Shown one piece after another: positions 53,881 to 62,425 of a DNA stretch of 64,000 nucleotides. Origin of the DNA: Paraburkholderia panacisoli (GTDB taxonomy: Bacteria > Pseudomonadota > Gammaproteobacteria > Burkholderiales > Burkholderiaceae). The notes below the pieces were generated by a model. It was not told where the DNA came from. It searched no databases and saw only the letters and a list, made by a program, of their open reading frames with translations. The stretch's first letter is position 1. Every line of letters begins with the position of its first letter. The position numbers and the translations under genes were made by a program. Where the stretch lies: assembly GCF_008369935.1 (NCBI RefSeq), contig NZ_VTUZ01000024.1:1-64000 (forward strand). Reading direction: 5' to 3'.

Positions 53881-54897
53881 TCAATCCCGCGAACCGCGGT
53901 TCTTCAACTGGTCGAGCAGCACGGCGGCGAGCAGGATCGCGCCACGCACGAGGTACTGATAGAACGCGTCGATGTTCAAGAGGTTCATCACGTTCTCGAC
54001 CGTGCCCATGATCAGCACGCCGATCACGACGCCGGAAATCGTCGCGCGGCCGCCCAGCAGCGATACGCCGCCCAGCACGCACGCCGAAATCACGTTCAGC
54101 TCGAAACCCTGCGCGGCATTCGGCTGACCCGACGTGATCCGCGACGCCAGAATCACACCGGCCAGCGCGGTCACCGCGCCTTGAATCAGGAAAATATAGA
54201 CGCGCGTGCGTTCGACATTGATACCGGCCAGACGCGACGCTTCCGGATTGCCGCCGATCGCGAGCGTATTGCGGCCGTACACGGTCTGGTTGAGCATCAC
54301 GCCGAACACGATGAAGCACAGCAGCGTGACCCAGATCGGCAGCGACACGCCGAAGAAGCTCAGGCCGCCCAGCGCGATGAACGTATCCGACGACACGCCC
54401 ACGGCCTGTCCGTGCGACACGATGAAGCCGAGGCCACGGACGATTTCCATCGTCGCGAGGGTCGTGATCAGCGCGTTGATGCGCAGATACGCGATCACCG
54501 CGCCGTTGACGAAACCGATCACCCCGCCCGCCGCGACCGCCGCGACGATCGCAATGAAGGTATTACCTGTCGCGTTGAGCACCATCGCGCACAGCACGCC
54601 GGCGAACGCGACGGTCGAGCCCACCGAGAGGTCGAAGTCGCGCGAGGCCAAGCAGAACATCATCGTGCACGCGACCATGCCGATCTGCGAGATCGACAGC
54701 GCGAGGCCGAGCATGTTCTCGATCGAGAAGAAGTGGTCGACGGTCAGCGACATCGTGACGAACATCACGATGAAGATCACGATCAGGCTGTACTCGGTGA
54801 TTTGCTGCCACCATTTCGCCTTGTCGTTCGACTGCGGAATCAGCGCTTCCGCCGCGCCTTTGGCGGCCTGCTGCGCGAGGTTTTCTCTAGCTTGCAT
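53881..54897 (-). CDS. araH: Sugar ABC transporter permease, AraH type
   Basis: A 338-residue inner-membrane permease of the ribose/arabinose class with about 8-10 helices. Typical blocks are FCLASRDFDLSVGSTVAFAG, INALITTLATMEIVRGLGF, YGRNTLAIGGNPEASRLAGI and the SACVLGGVSLLGGRATISG motif. It forms a dimeric channel with AraG and takes substrate from AraF. It starts 54 bases after araG. The name rests on AraF and AraG similarity and could cover galactose as well. Confidence 0.88.
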   Translation of the reverse strand: MQARENLAQQAAKGAAEALIPQSNDKAKWWQQITEYSLIVIFIVMFVTMSLTVDHFFSIENMLGLALSISQIGMVACTMMFCLASRDFDLSVGSTVAFAGVLCAMVLNATGNTFIAIVAAVAAGGVIGFVNGAVIAYLRINALITTLATMEIVRGLGFIVSHGQAVGVSSDTFIALGGLSFFGVSLPIWVTLLCFIVFGVMLNQTVYGRNTLAIGGNPEASRLAGINVERTRVYIFLIQGAVTALAGVILASRITSGQPNAAQGFELNVISACVLGGVSLLGGRATISGVVIGVLIMGTVENVMNLLNIDAFYQYLVRGAILLAAVLLDQLKNRGSRD

Positions 54898-54951
54898 GAT
54901 GAAGACTCCTCCCGTTCCCCACGGGTTGCCGGACTTGCGTCCGAATAATGT

Positions 54952-56490
54952 TCAGGCCGCCTGCTGGGCAGCGGTTTCGGCTCCGGGCAGCGCGGTCGAG
55001 CTCTGCGGCAGCGCGAGGCTCAACACCGATTGTTCCGTTGCATCACGGCGCGACAGTTCGCCGGAAATCCGGCCTTGGCGCATCACGACGATCCGGTCGG
55101 ACACGCCGAGCACTTCCGGCAATTCCGACGAAATCATCACGATCGCGCAGCCGCGCTCGGCCAGCTGATAGATCACGTTGTAGATTTCATGCTTCGCGCC
55201 GACGTCGATACCGCGCGTCGGCTCGTCGAGAATCACGACCTTCAGATCCGGCTCGGCAAGCCAGCGCGACAGAATCGCCTTCTGCTGATTGCCGCCCGAC
55301 AGGAAACGGATCTTCTGGCGGCGGCTCGGCGTCTTGATCTTCAGCAGCTTGATGAAACGGTCCGCGGTTTCCGCTTCCTTCTTGCGATCGAGGAACATCC
55401 CCGCGCGCAGATAGTGTCGGCGGCAGCTGATGTTGATGTTCTCCGACACCGTCGCCATCGCGACAATGCCCTCTTCCTTGCGATCCTCCGGGCACAACAC
55501 GATGCCGTGTCTGATCGCTTCGCCCGCGCTGCGCACCTTGATCGGCTTGCCGTCGAGCAACAGCTCGCCGCCCTTCTTGTGATCGGCGCCATACACCAGA
55601 TGCATCAGCTCGCTGCGGCCCGCGCCCACCAGACCGAAGAAGCCGACGATCTCGCCGCGCCGCACCTCGAAGCTGGCCGGCTGCGCGAGCGCATGGCCCT
55701 CGATCGCTTTCGCCGCGAAGCGCACTTCGCCGAGCGGGCGCGCCGAATAGTTGTAGATATCCGAAATTTCACGCCCGACCATCTCGCTGACGATGGTGTC
55801 GCGCGACACGCCTTCGAGCGTCGGATGCGACGCGATCTTGCGGCCGTCGCGGAAGATCGTGCAGGCGTCGCACAACTCGTAGATCTCGTCCATCCGGTGC
55901 GAGATGTAGATCATCGCGCGGTTGTCGGCGCGCAGATCCCGCACCAGCTTGAACAGCACTTCGGTCTCTCGATGCGACAGCGAGCTGGTCGGCTCGTCGA
56001 GCGCGATCACGCGCGCGTTGCGCAACAGCGCCTTGCAGATTTCGACCATCTGCCGTTGCGCGATCGACAGCTTGCGCAGCTTCGCGTTCGGATCGAGCGC
56101 AACGCCCATCGCTTCGAGACGTTCGCGCACGAAACGCTTGGCTTCGCGCTTGTTGACCCAGCCGAGCGAGTTCGGCAACTGGCCGAGCAGCAGGTTTTCC
56201 GCGACCGTCATATCGGGGACGTATTGCAGCTCCTGGTGAATCACCGCAATCCCCGCCGCGATCGACGCCGCCGCGCTAGAGAAGCGCACCTCGTTGCCGT
56301 CGATCATCACGCGGCCCGAGTCGGGCTGATATTCACCGCCGAGAATCTTCAGCAGGGTCGATTTCCCTGCGCCGTTTTCGCCCATCAGGCCGTGAACCTG
56401 GCCGACGTTGACCTCGAAGGACACACCGTCGAGCGCACGCACGCCTGGAAAGACTTTGCCGATATTGTCAAAACGTAGCGTCGCTGACAC
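54952..56490 (-). CDS. araG: Sugar ABC transporter ATP-binding protein, AraG type
   Basis: A 512-residue double ATPase. The first cassette has GENGAGKST (about 36-44) and LSIAQRQMVEICKAL; the second has the usual degenerate GLVGAGRSE P-loop and LSGGNQQKAILSRWL. I choose GTG 56490 because AGGAGG lies 4 bases upstream. The frame stays open 96 codons further up through the 54-bp repeats, which are multiples of three, but those codons encode only the repeat and are not homologous. Shine-Dalgarno and homology agree. Confidence 0.92.
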   Translation of the reverse strand: MSATLRFDNIGKVFPGVRALDGVSFEVNVGQVHGLMGENGAGKSTLLKILGGEYQPDSGRVMIDGNEVRFSSAAASIAAGIAVIHQELQYVPDMTVAENLLLGQLPNSLGWVNKREAKRFVRERLEAMGVALDPNAKLRKLSIAQRQMVEICKALLRNARVIALDEPTSSLSHRETEVLFKLVRDLRADNRAMIYISHRMDEIYELCDACTIFRDGRKIASHPTLEGVSRDTIVSEMVGREISDIYNYSARPLGEVRFAAKAIEGHALAQPASFEVRRGEIVGFFGLVGAGRSELMHLVYGADHKKGGELLLDGKPIKVRSAGEAIRHGIVLCPEDRKEEGIVAMATVSENINISCRRHYLRAGMFLDRKKEAETADRFIKLLKIKTPSRRQKIRFLSGGNQQKAILSRWLAEPDLKVVILDEPTRGIDVGAKHEIYNVIYQLAERGCAIVMISSELPEVLGVSDRIVVMRQGRISGELSRRDATEQSVLSLALPQSSTALPGAETAAQQAA

Positions 56491-56502
56491 TTCGCCTCCT
56501 GT

Positions 56503-56710
56503 GTCGACAGGAGTTAGCGCTTTAGCGCTTACTCCTGTCCCATGCAAGTTATTGCGGTCGACAGGAGTTAGCGCTTTAGCGCTTACTCCTGTCCCATGCA
56601 AGTTATTGCGGTCGACAGGAGTTGGCGCTTTAGCGCTTACTCCTGTCCCATGCAAGTTATTGCGGTCGACAGGAGTTAGCGCTTTAGCGCTTACTCCTGT
56701 CCCATGCAAG
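56503..56710. repeat. Four tandem copies of a 54-bp palindromic repeat in the araF-araG spacer
   Basis: Copies lie at 56503-56556, 56557-56610, 56611-56664 and 56665-56710 (last one cut to 46 bp), almost identical (one A-to-G in copy 3). Each holds a 34-nt hairpin: GACAGGAGT, a T:T mismatch, AGCGCT, TT, AGCGCT, a mismatch, ACTCCTGTC, then a 20-bp linker. They occupy the spacer of an operon, just upstream of the araG ribosome binding site. The remaining spacer 56711-56894 shows nothing else. Confidence 0.97.
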
Positions 56711-56894
56711 ATAGTTGCTGCTTCATATGAACCGCGCCTCGCCGTGTCTCGTACCTCATCCCTCACGGACAGACGCAAAGCATGGCTTGCCTCTACTGCT
56801 GATCTTTTTTTTGCTGCCGCCGGCGCATCGCCCCCCGAATCGTTCGGAGAACCGCGCGCCGGCAGTTCACTTCATCGCACTGCGTCGCACACGC

Positions 56895-57893
56895 TTAATT
56901 CGCAGCGAGCCCCATCTTCTGGCGCACGTCGCTCACGTTCTCACGCGTGGCCAGCATGCCGGTCGTCAGCGTGAGCATCGGCGGTTCCTTGCCTTGCGTG
57001 ATCCAGTCGTACATCAGCGTCGAGGTTTCTTCGCCGTGGCGCTTCGGGCTGATGATGACCGTGCCGTAGAAGCCCGTCGGCGTCGGCTTCTTGAACTCGT
57101 TCAACGCCGAGTCCGAACCGCCAATGCCGATACCGATCATGTTGTCCGCCTTGAAGCCGCGGCCTTCCGCTGCACGCACCGCGCCGAGCACGCCTTCGTC
57201 GTTCAGCGCGTAAGCAACCCAGTGTTTGTACTGCGGGTTCTTCGTCAGTGCGATGTTGGCGGCGTTGAACGCGTTTTCCGTGTCGGTCTTCGCTTGCGGC
57301 GCGGCGACGATGTTCGCCTTCGGGAAGCCGGCGGCCACCAGCGCGTCGGTCGCGCCGGTCGTGCGGTCATGAGCGGTCGGCAGCTGTTCGTAGGTCACGT
57401 CGATCGCGCCGACGTCCTTCATGTCCCAGCCGCGCTTCTTGATTTCCGCAGCCAGCCCGTCGCCGACCTGCTTGCCGATGTTGTACGCCGAGATGCCCAT
57501 GTGCGGCACCGATGCGATCGGCTTGCCCGACCCATCGACCAGACGGTCGTCCACCGTCATCATCTTCAGGCCGTCGGCCTTCGCCTTCGCGACGATGCCC
57601 GGTCCGAGCTTGACGTCAGGGGTGCAGATCACGAAGCCTTGCGCCTTCTGCGCCGACAGATTGTCGATTGCGCTCATTACCTTCTCGCCCGATGGCGCGC
57701 CGATCTTCACCAGCGTGAAGCCCTTTTCCTTGGCGGCGATTTCGGCGAACTTCCATTCGTCCTGGAACCAGGGTTCTTCAGGCTGCTTCACGAGGAAGCC
57801 GATCTTGACCGGGTCGGCGGCTTGCGCGACCGGCGCGTTGAAGAGCACACCCGTCGCCGCTGCTGCCAGCGTGAGGAAAATTCTACGTTTCAT
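56895..57893 (-). CDS. araF: Periplasmic sugar-binding protein, AraF type
   Basis: A 332-residue periplasmic binding protein. The signal peptide is residues 1-25 (ending PVAQA). The mature start VKIGFLVKQPEEPWFQDEWKFAE, then GFVICTPDVKLGPGIVAKAK and TVDDRLVDGSGKP, resembles E. coli L-arabinose-binding protein closely. E. coli AraF also binds galactose, which suits the galactose genes around it. It is first in araF-araG-araH, with GGAGA before the ATG. Confidence 0.92.
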   Translation of the reverse strand: MKRRIFLTLAAAATGVLFNAPVAQAADPVKIGFLVKQPEEPWFQDEWKFAEIAAKEKGFTLVKIGAPSGEKVMSAIDNLSAQKAQGFVICTPDVKLGPGIVAKAKADGLKMMTVDDRLVDGSGKPIASVPHMGISAYNIGKQVGDGLAAEIKKRGWDMKDVGAIDVTYEQLPTAHDRTTGATDALVAAGFPKANIVAAPQAKTDTENAFNAANIALTKNPQYKHWVAYALNDEGVLGAVRAAEGRGFKADNMIGIGIGGSDSALNEFKKPTPTGFYGTVIISPKRHGEETSTLMYDWITQGKEPPMLTLTTGMLATRENVSDVRQKMGLAAN

Positions 57894-58026
57894 GATGCGT
57901 GTCTCCTGACTAATTGATAACGAGAAGGTAAGCGGCCGCGTCTTCTTGTACCGGTGATGACACACGCGGCCAGCGCGTCGTCCGGTGTACTCTTTGCGCC
58001 CCTGCGCAACCTGCGTACTGCAAAAA

Positions 58027-58803
58027 TCAGTCGTGATACAGCGCCGAGCGGCCGCCATCCACGGTGATGCAACTGGCGTTGATGAACGGTGCTTCGTCCG
58101 ACGCGAGAAACACCGCGGTCATCGCCACTTCTTCCGGGCGGCCGATGCGCTTCATCGGTTGCAACTCGAGCGTCGCCTGCTGCGCGGCGGCCGGATCGGC
58201 TTGCTGGTCCCACCATTCGTGCGTCAACTGCGTTTCGATGTAGCCCGGCGCGATCGCGTTGACCCGCACGTTGCGCGGCGCGTATTCGATGCCGAGCGCG
58301 CGTGTCAGGCCGATCACACCGTGTTTGGCGACCGGATACGGGAAACAGCCCGGAATGATCTTGAACGCGTGTGTCGACGCGATGTTGATGATGCTGCCCG
58401 CACCGCGTTCGACCATGCCCGGCAACACCGCGCGGCAGCCGTTCCACACGCCGTCGAGATCGACCGCGAAGCAGCGGCGCCAGTCGTCGTCGGTCATGGT
58501 CAGCGGATCGCAGAACACGTTGATGCCGGCGTTGTTCACCAGCACGTCGAGCGCGCCGAAGGCCTGTTCCGCCTCGCTCACCGCCTGCCGAACCGACGCC
58601 GACTGCGTCACGTCCGTGTGCAGCGCGAGCACGCGTGCGCCGGTTTGCGCCTTGATGTGCTCGGCCGTCTGCTGCGCAGTGTCGATATCCAGCTCCGCCA
58701 GCAAGACCGACGCGCCCTCGCGTGCGAACGCGAGCGCGATCGCCGCACCGATGCCGCGCCCGGCGCCGGTGATCAACGCGGCTTTGCCGGCTAGCCGCTT
58801 CAT
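58027..58803 (-). CDS. SDR family oxidoreductase
   Basis: A 258-residue short-chain dehydrogenase with TGAGRGIG at 12-19, NNAG at 90-93, S143, and Y156-x3-K160 (YPVAK). It ends ITVDGGRSALYHD. Its ATG overlaps the KDPGal aldolase stop (ATGA), so it is the last gene of the IclR-dgoK-dgoA-SDR operon. Likely a sugar or sugar-acid dehydrogenase in the same catabolism; L-fucose or galactose are plausible, and it differs from the SDR at 53.0-53.8 kb. Confidence 0.85.
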   Translation of the reverse strand: MKRLAGKAALITGAGRGIGAAIALAFAREGASVLLAELDIDTAQQTAEHIKAQTGARVLALHTDVTQSASVRQAVSEAEQAFGALDVLVNNAGINVFCDPLTMTDDDWRRCFAVDLDGVWNGCRAVLPGMVERGAGSIINIASTHAFKIIPGCFPYPVAKHGVIGLTRALGIEYAPRNVRVNAIAPGYIETQLTHEWWDQQADPAAAQQATLELQPMKRIGRPEEVAMTAVFLASDEAPFINASCITVDGGRSALYHD

Positions 58804-59480
58804 TTCTTCACGCCCGCGCGGGCGATGCGCAAACCGTTGATGAACGCCTTCGCATGCGAGGCGGTCACAGCCGCGCTCTGACCCGGCTTGTACAGCGCCG
58901 AGCCGAGGCCGAAGCCGTTCGCGCCGGCGCTCAGGAACGGCCCCATGTTGTCCGGGTTGATGCCACCGACCGGCACCAGCGGCACCTGCGCCGCGATCAC
59001 CGCGCGCCATGCCTTCACGACCTGGCAGCCGAGCTGTTCGGCGGGGAACATCTTCAGCACATCCGCGCCGTTCTTCAGCGCGATGAACGCTTCGGTCGGC
59101 GTGGCGACGCCCGGCGCGCAGGCGAGTCCCTGCGCTTTCGCGGCGATCACGACCTCAGGGTCGCTATGCGGCATCACGATCAGTTGGCCGCCCGCCTGCT
59201 TCACGTCGTTGACGAAACCCGGATGCAGCACGGTGCCCGCGCCGACGATCGCATCGGCCGGCAGCACCTTGCGGATCGCGGCAATGCTGTCGAATGGCTG
59301 CGGCGAATTCAACGGCACTTCGACGATGCGAAAGCCTGCTTCGTACAGCGCCTGACCGTGATCGGCCGCATCGGCGGGCGTCACGCCGCGCATGATCGCG
59401 ATCAGCGGACAGACTTCGAACGCCGCGATCAGGCCCGCGTGCGGCATGTACGGGGCGGGCAGATTGATGTGAGGTTGCAT
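58800..59480 (-). CDS. dgoA: 2-dehydro-3-deoxy-6-phosphogalactonate aldolase
   Basis: A 226-residue class I aldolase of the KDPG/KDPGal family, splitting KDPGal into pyruvate and glyceraldehyde 3-phosphate. The Schiff-base lysine is K143 (LKMFPAEQLG), with E54 (RIVEVPLNSPQP) and the C-terminal VGGINPDNM phosphate site. The VPLNSPQPF segment and adjacent dgoK mark it as DgoA and not Eda, of which a separate copy is at 16.3 kb. Confidence 0.94.
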   Translation of the reverse strand: MQPHINLPAPYMPHAGLIAAFEVCPLIAIMRGVTPADAADHGQALYEAGFRIVEVPLNSPQPFDSIAAIRKVLPADAIVGAGTVLHPGFVNDVKQAGGQLIVMPHSDPEVVIAAKAQGLACAPGVATPTEAFIALKNGADVLKMFPAEQLGCQVVKAWRAVIAAQVPLVPVGGINPDNMGPFLSAGANGFGLGSALYKPGQSAAVTASHAKAFINGLRIARAGVKK

Positions 59481-59516
59481 GTCGGTTCCTTGTTTCGTGA
59501 GCGGCGGTGCGCCCGG

Positions 59517-60578
59517 TCAGCCCGCGCGCGCCGCGTGGGCGGCCGGATTGACGAGTCCCGCCTGCGAGGCGACGCGCCACAGGCCGCGCTCGGTGGCCTG
59601 CTTCACCAACGTCGCCTGGGTGCAGCCGAATTGCGCGAGCGCGAGACGATAACGCTCGCACAACGCTTCATTGCCGATCAGGCGCAGACTCTGCGCGGCA
59701 AGCGTGTTCTGCTGTTGCGTCAGCACGGCTTCGAGGCCGGCCAGTTCATGTCCGATCAGCAAGCCCGACAGATAGTCGGGCTGCGCGTCGCGCGCAAGCT
59801 GTCCGGTGAGGCCGAGCGTGCGCGTGCTGAAGACGGTCGCGAGCAGACCCGCCTGGCCCTTCTCGCGGGCAATGCTCACGCCATGCAGGAATGCTTCGGT
59901 ATCCGGACGATCGGGCGTCACCATCGTGCGCCCTAGGATCGTATGCTCGCGCAGCGCCGCGAACACTTCGCCGGTCATGAACGTATGAAAACGCTCGATG
60001 CGCCCCGCCTGCACCACCGCCCATTTCGCGTGCGTGCCGGGCAGGCCGATCAGCGCGCGCTTGCCGATGTCGACGGCGTTCGCGTCCTCGCAGAGCGCAC
60101 CGAAAATCTGCGTCTCTTCGCCGCGCATCACGTTGGGCAGTTCGCCGCGTTGCAGGACGCCCGGCACGATATGCAGCGTCGCACCGCACGCCGCCCTCAC
60201 GCGGACGAGGCCGGCCACCAGCGCATCGGCGTTGGCCGGCGCGTCGACATACGGCGCCTCGACCCAGCCCTGCGCGCTGCCGACCATCCCCGCCGCGATC
60301 ACCGGCACGGCCGGAGCGTATTGGAGCCACACGCCGCACGCGTCGTCGAAGGCCGCGTCGAAGCCGCCCTGTTCCGCGCGGCGCGGCAAATTCATGATGC
60401 CGGCCGTCGACGCACGCGTTGCCAGCACCTGGCCGTCGGCGTCGAAAAGATAGGCGCGCAGCGACGTCGTGCCCCAATCGAGCGCGATCAGCGCGGCGTG
60501 CGCAAAGTCAGCAGCGGCGTCGGCGACGCCTGCAACCGGGTGAACGCTTGCCGGTGTGGGAGAACCCGCTCGTTTCAT
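59517..60578 (-). CDS. dgoK: 2-dehydro-3-deoxygalactonokinase
   Basis: A 353-residue kinase phosphorylating 2-keto-3-deoxygalactonate. The N-terminal ATP-site motif ALDWGTTSLRAYLFD, GMVGSAQGWVEAPYV, GLPGTHAKWAVV and TGEVFAALREHTILGR are DgoK signatures. ATG 60578 overlaps the IclR stop (ATGA), giving a coupled operon. About 28 extra N-terminal residues precede the fold. Confidence 0.94.
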   Translation of the reverse strand: MKRAGSPTPASVHPVAGVADAAADFAHAALIALDWGTTSLRAYLFDADGQVLATRASTAGIMNLPRRAEQGGFDAAFDDACGVWLQYAPAVPVIAAGMVGSAQGWVEAPYVDAPANADALVAGLVRVRAACGATLHIVPGVLQRGELPNVMRGEETQIFGALCEDANAVDIGKRALIGLPGTHAKWAVVQAGRIERFHTFMTGEVFAALREHTILGRTMVTPDRPDTEAFLHGVSIAREKGQAGLLATVFSTRTLGLTGQLARDAQPDYLSGLLIGHELAGLEAVLTQQQNTLAAQSLRLIGNEALCERYRLALAQFGCTQATLVKQATERGLWRVASQAGLVNPAAHAARAG

Positions 60579-61534
60579 CGCTTGATCCTGCGGGTGGTCG
60601 GTTGCGGAGCGCGCCAACCGAGTTCTTCCGAGATCGCGCGCGCTTCGCGCTGCACGACCGGAATCAGTTCGTCCATGCGTTCGAGCGGCATGTACGGGAT
60701 CGTGCTCGCCACCGACAGCGCCGCCACCACCGAACCCGACGCATCGCGCACCGGGGCCGCGACGCAACGGATGGCCGCTTCGTTCTCTTCGAGGTCGAAG
60801 GTGTAGCCGCCGGCCGCGTAGTTGGTCATGCGCTGCATGAAGGTCGGCGCGTCGGGACGGTTGTCCGGCTTGAACGTGACACTGGCGAGCGCGCGACGCG
60901 ACGCGTCGAAAAGCGACTGCCAGACATCCGGCGTGAGGTCGAGCATCATCGCCTTGCCGATTCCCGTCGACGCCAGCGGCATCCGGTGACCGACGCGCGA
61001 GCGCATTTCAAGGCCACGGGTGCCGGGAATCTTGTCGATGTACAGCACGTCGTCGCCGTCGCGCACGCCGAGGTGGATCGTGTCGAGCGTCTGCTCGGCA
61101 AGCGACTCCAGATGCGGACGCGCAACCGCGGTCAGCGGCATCTGTTCGAGCGCGATGGTGCCGAGCTCGATCAGCTTCGGGCCGAGCAGGTAGCCGCCTT
61201 GCACCTGACGCAGATAACGCGCCTGCACGAGGCTGCTGACCAGCCGGTGCGTGGTGCTGCGGGTCGTGCCGAGCGCGGCGCCGAAGGTGCGCAGATCACG
61301 CACGCCGGCGGCAGCGGCTTCGAGAATCGCCAGGCCGCGCAGCAGCGTTTGCGTGCCGGCCTGTTGCGGCGTGACGTCCAGCAGCGTGCTAGGCAGCGCG
61401 ATGCCGTCGACGGCGGGCGGTTGAGCGCCGGCGCGCGGCGTCCTGGCCGCGGCGGGAGCCGGATGCGGCGCGGCGCTGGTCGCTTGATCGGCTTCGGACG
61501 TGCTCTCGGCGTGAGGGGGCATCGCTTTGTTCAT
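60575..61534 (-). CDS. IclR family transcriptional regulator
   Basis: A 319-residue regulator: a poorly conserved Ala/Pro-rich N-terminus, an HTH domain at about 62-122 (LRTFGAALGTTRSTTHRLVSSLVQARYL) and an IclR effector domain at about 130-305 (SRVGHRMPLASTGIGKAM, DLEENEAAIRCVAAPVRD). It is first in the operon dgoK-dgoA-SDR and most likely controls it in response to a sugar acid. ATG 61522 is an alternative start. Confidence 0.9.
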   Translation of the reverse strand: MNKAMPPHAESTSEADQATSAAPHPAPAAARTPRAGAQPPAVDGIALPSTLLDVTPQQAGTQTLLRGLAILEAAAAGVRDLRTFGAALGTTRSTTHRLVSSLVQARYLRQVQGGYLLGPKLIELGTIALEQMPLTAVARPHLESLAEQTLDTIHLGVRDGDDVLYIDKIPGTRGLEMRSRVGHRMPLASTGIGKAMMLDLTPDVWQSLFDASRRALASVTFKPDNRPDAPTFMQRMTNYAAGGYTFDLEENEAAIRCVAAPVRDASGSVVAALSVASTIPYMPLERMDELIPVVQREARAISEELGWRAPQPTTRRIKR

Positions 61535-61732
61535 GGCGATTGGCTGTGGGTGGTTTTTGCGCTTACAGCGCGGGGCCGGAGGAAAGGCCGTGAAGGTTCG
61601 TGCTGCTGCGGGCGCAACGGCGCCGCCTTTGGCTGGTAGGCATGGTTTGGCCTCGTCTCCGGTTTTTTTGCTTGTCGCTGTTCGCGTGGTCAGATTGCTG
61701 GGTTCTCTGACTCGCGTTGCATAGTGGTTTGG

Positions 61733-61779
61733 ATTGTAGGGCTGTTTTTGAGAAATCTCCAATATGTGAATGTGAGATT
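61733..61779 (-). promoter_or_regulatory. Putative promoter and operator of the IclR-dgoK-dgoA operon
   Basis: On the minus strand TTGGAG (61757-61762) and TACAAT (61733-61738) are spaced by 18 bases. They overlap an inverted repeat AATCTC-N14-GAGATT (61754-61779) that could be the IclR-family operator. The rest of 61535-61979 shows only the terminator at 61874-61892. Confidence 0.4.
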
Positions 61780-61873
61780 CATATAATGGGATTTGGTGAT
61801 TTTGAGGGATTCAGGGCCGCGAATTCCGGCATCGTGCGAGCGCCGTTGGTTTGTCCGTCTGGAACGCAAAAAA

Positions 61874-61892
61874 GCCCGCACGGAAGGCGGGC
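61874..61892 (-). terminator. Terminator downstream of the MFS remnant
   Basis: The stem GCCCGC/GCGGGC is followed on the minus strand by six T, 88 bases past the end of the truncated transporter frame. Confidence 0.7.
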
Positions 61893-61979
61893 CGGCTTGG
61901 CTGGCGGCGCAGTTGCAGCAGAAGCTGCCGCCGGATTGGGGTGGTCCGCTGGCGCGGCCGTCGACGTGGATTTCGCGGG

Positions 61980-62412
61980 TTACGTCGACCTCACACCACC
62001 CCGCCAGCTGCTTCCCACCCCACCCCGCCGATAAAGCACCACCGTTGCGACCAATCCGCACACAGCCGCGAAGCTGAGCCAATACCCAGGCGCTGCCCAG
62101 GCGCCCGTCACCTGAATGAGATAAGTCGACACCGCCGGCGTGAAGCCACCAAAGATCGCCGTAGCAAGACTGAACGCGAGCGAGAAGCCCGCCACACGAA
62201 CGTTCTCCGGCATCACCTCGGTGAGCGCGGCAACCATCGCGCCGTTGTACATGCCGAAGAAGAACGAAAACCACAGCAGCACGATCAGCATGCGCACGAA
62301 GCTCGGCGCCGCCAGCCACCACAGCGCCGGATACGCGGTCAGAATCGCGAGCACGGTAATGGCGATCAGAATCGGCCGGCGACCGATGCGATCCGACAGC
62401 GCGGCGCGGCCC
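61980..62412 (-). pseudogene. 3' remnant of an MFS transporter gene
   Basis: Only the last 144 or so codons of a 12-helix MFS transporter remain. They start abruptly in the loop motif ALSDRIGRRP and run through four hydrophobic helices (TM9-12: ILIAITVLAILTAYPALWWL, FFFGMYNGAMVAALTEV, FSLATAIFGGFTPAVSTYL, YWLSFAAVCGLVATVVL). The homologous part begins about 14 bases beyond the mtgA stop; upstream frame sequence is mtgA in another frame. The 5' two thirds are missing, so the gene is broken by a deletion or rearrangement at the mtgA end. The family looks like the metabolite:H+ symporters. Confidence 0.8.
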
Positions 62413-62425
62413 GTGCAAAAGACGT

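Noticed and set aside
56503..56710. Possible CRISPR array
   Set aside because: The whole 54-bp unit including the linker is repeated, so there are no unique spacers, and no cas genes are present.
56491..56778. Upstream extension of araG encoding four 18-residue peptide repeats
   Set aside because: A GTG with AGGAGG starts the conserved protein at 56490; the open frame arises because the 54-bp unit is a multiple of three.
61782..61787. Plus-strand TATAAT near 61785
   Set aside because: No acceptable -35 at 15-19 bases and no plus-strand gene downstream until beyond the minus-strand MFS remnant.
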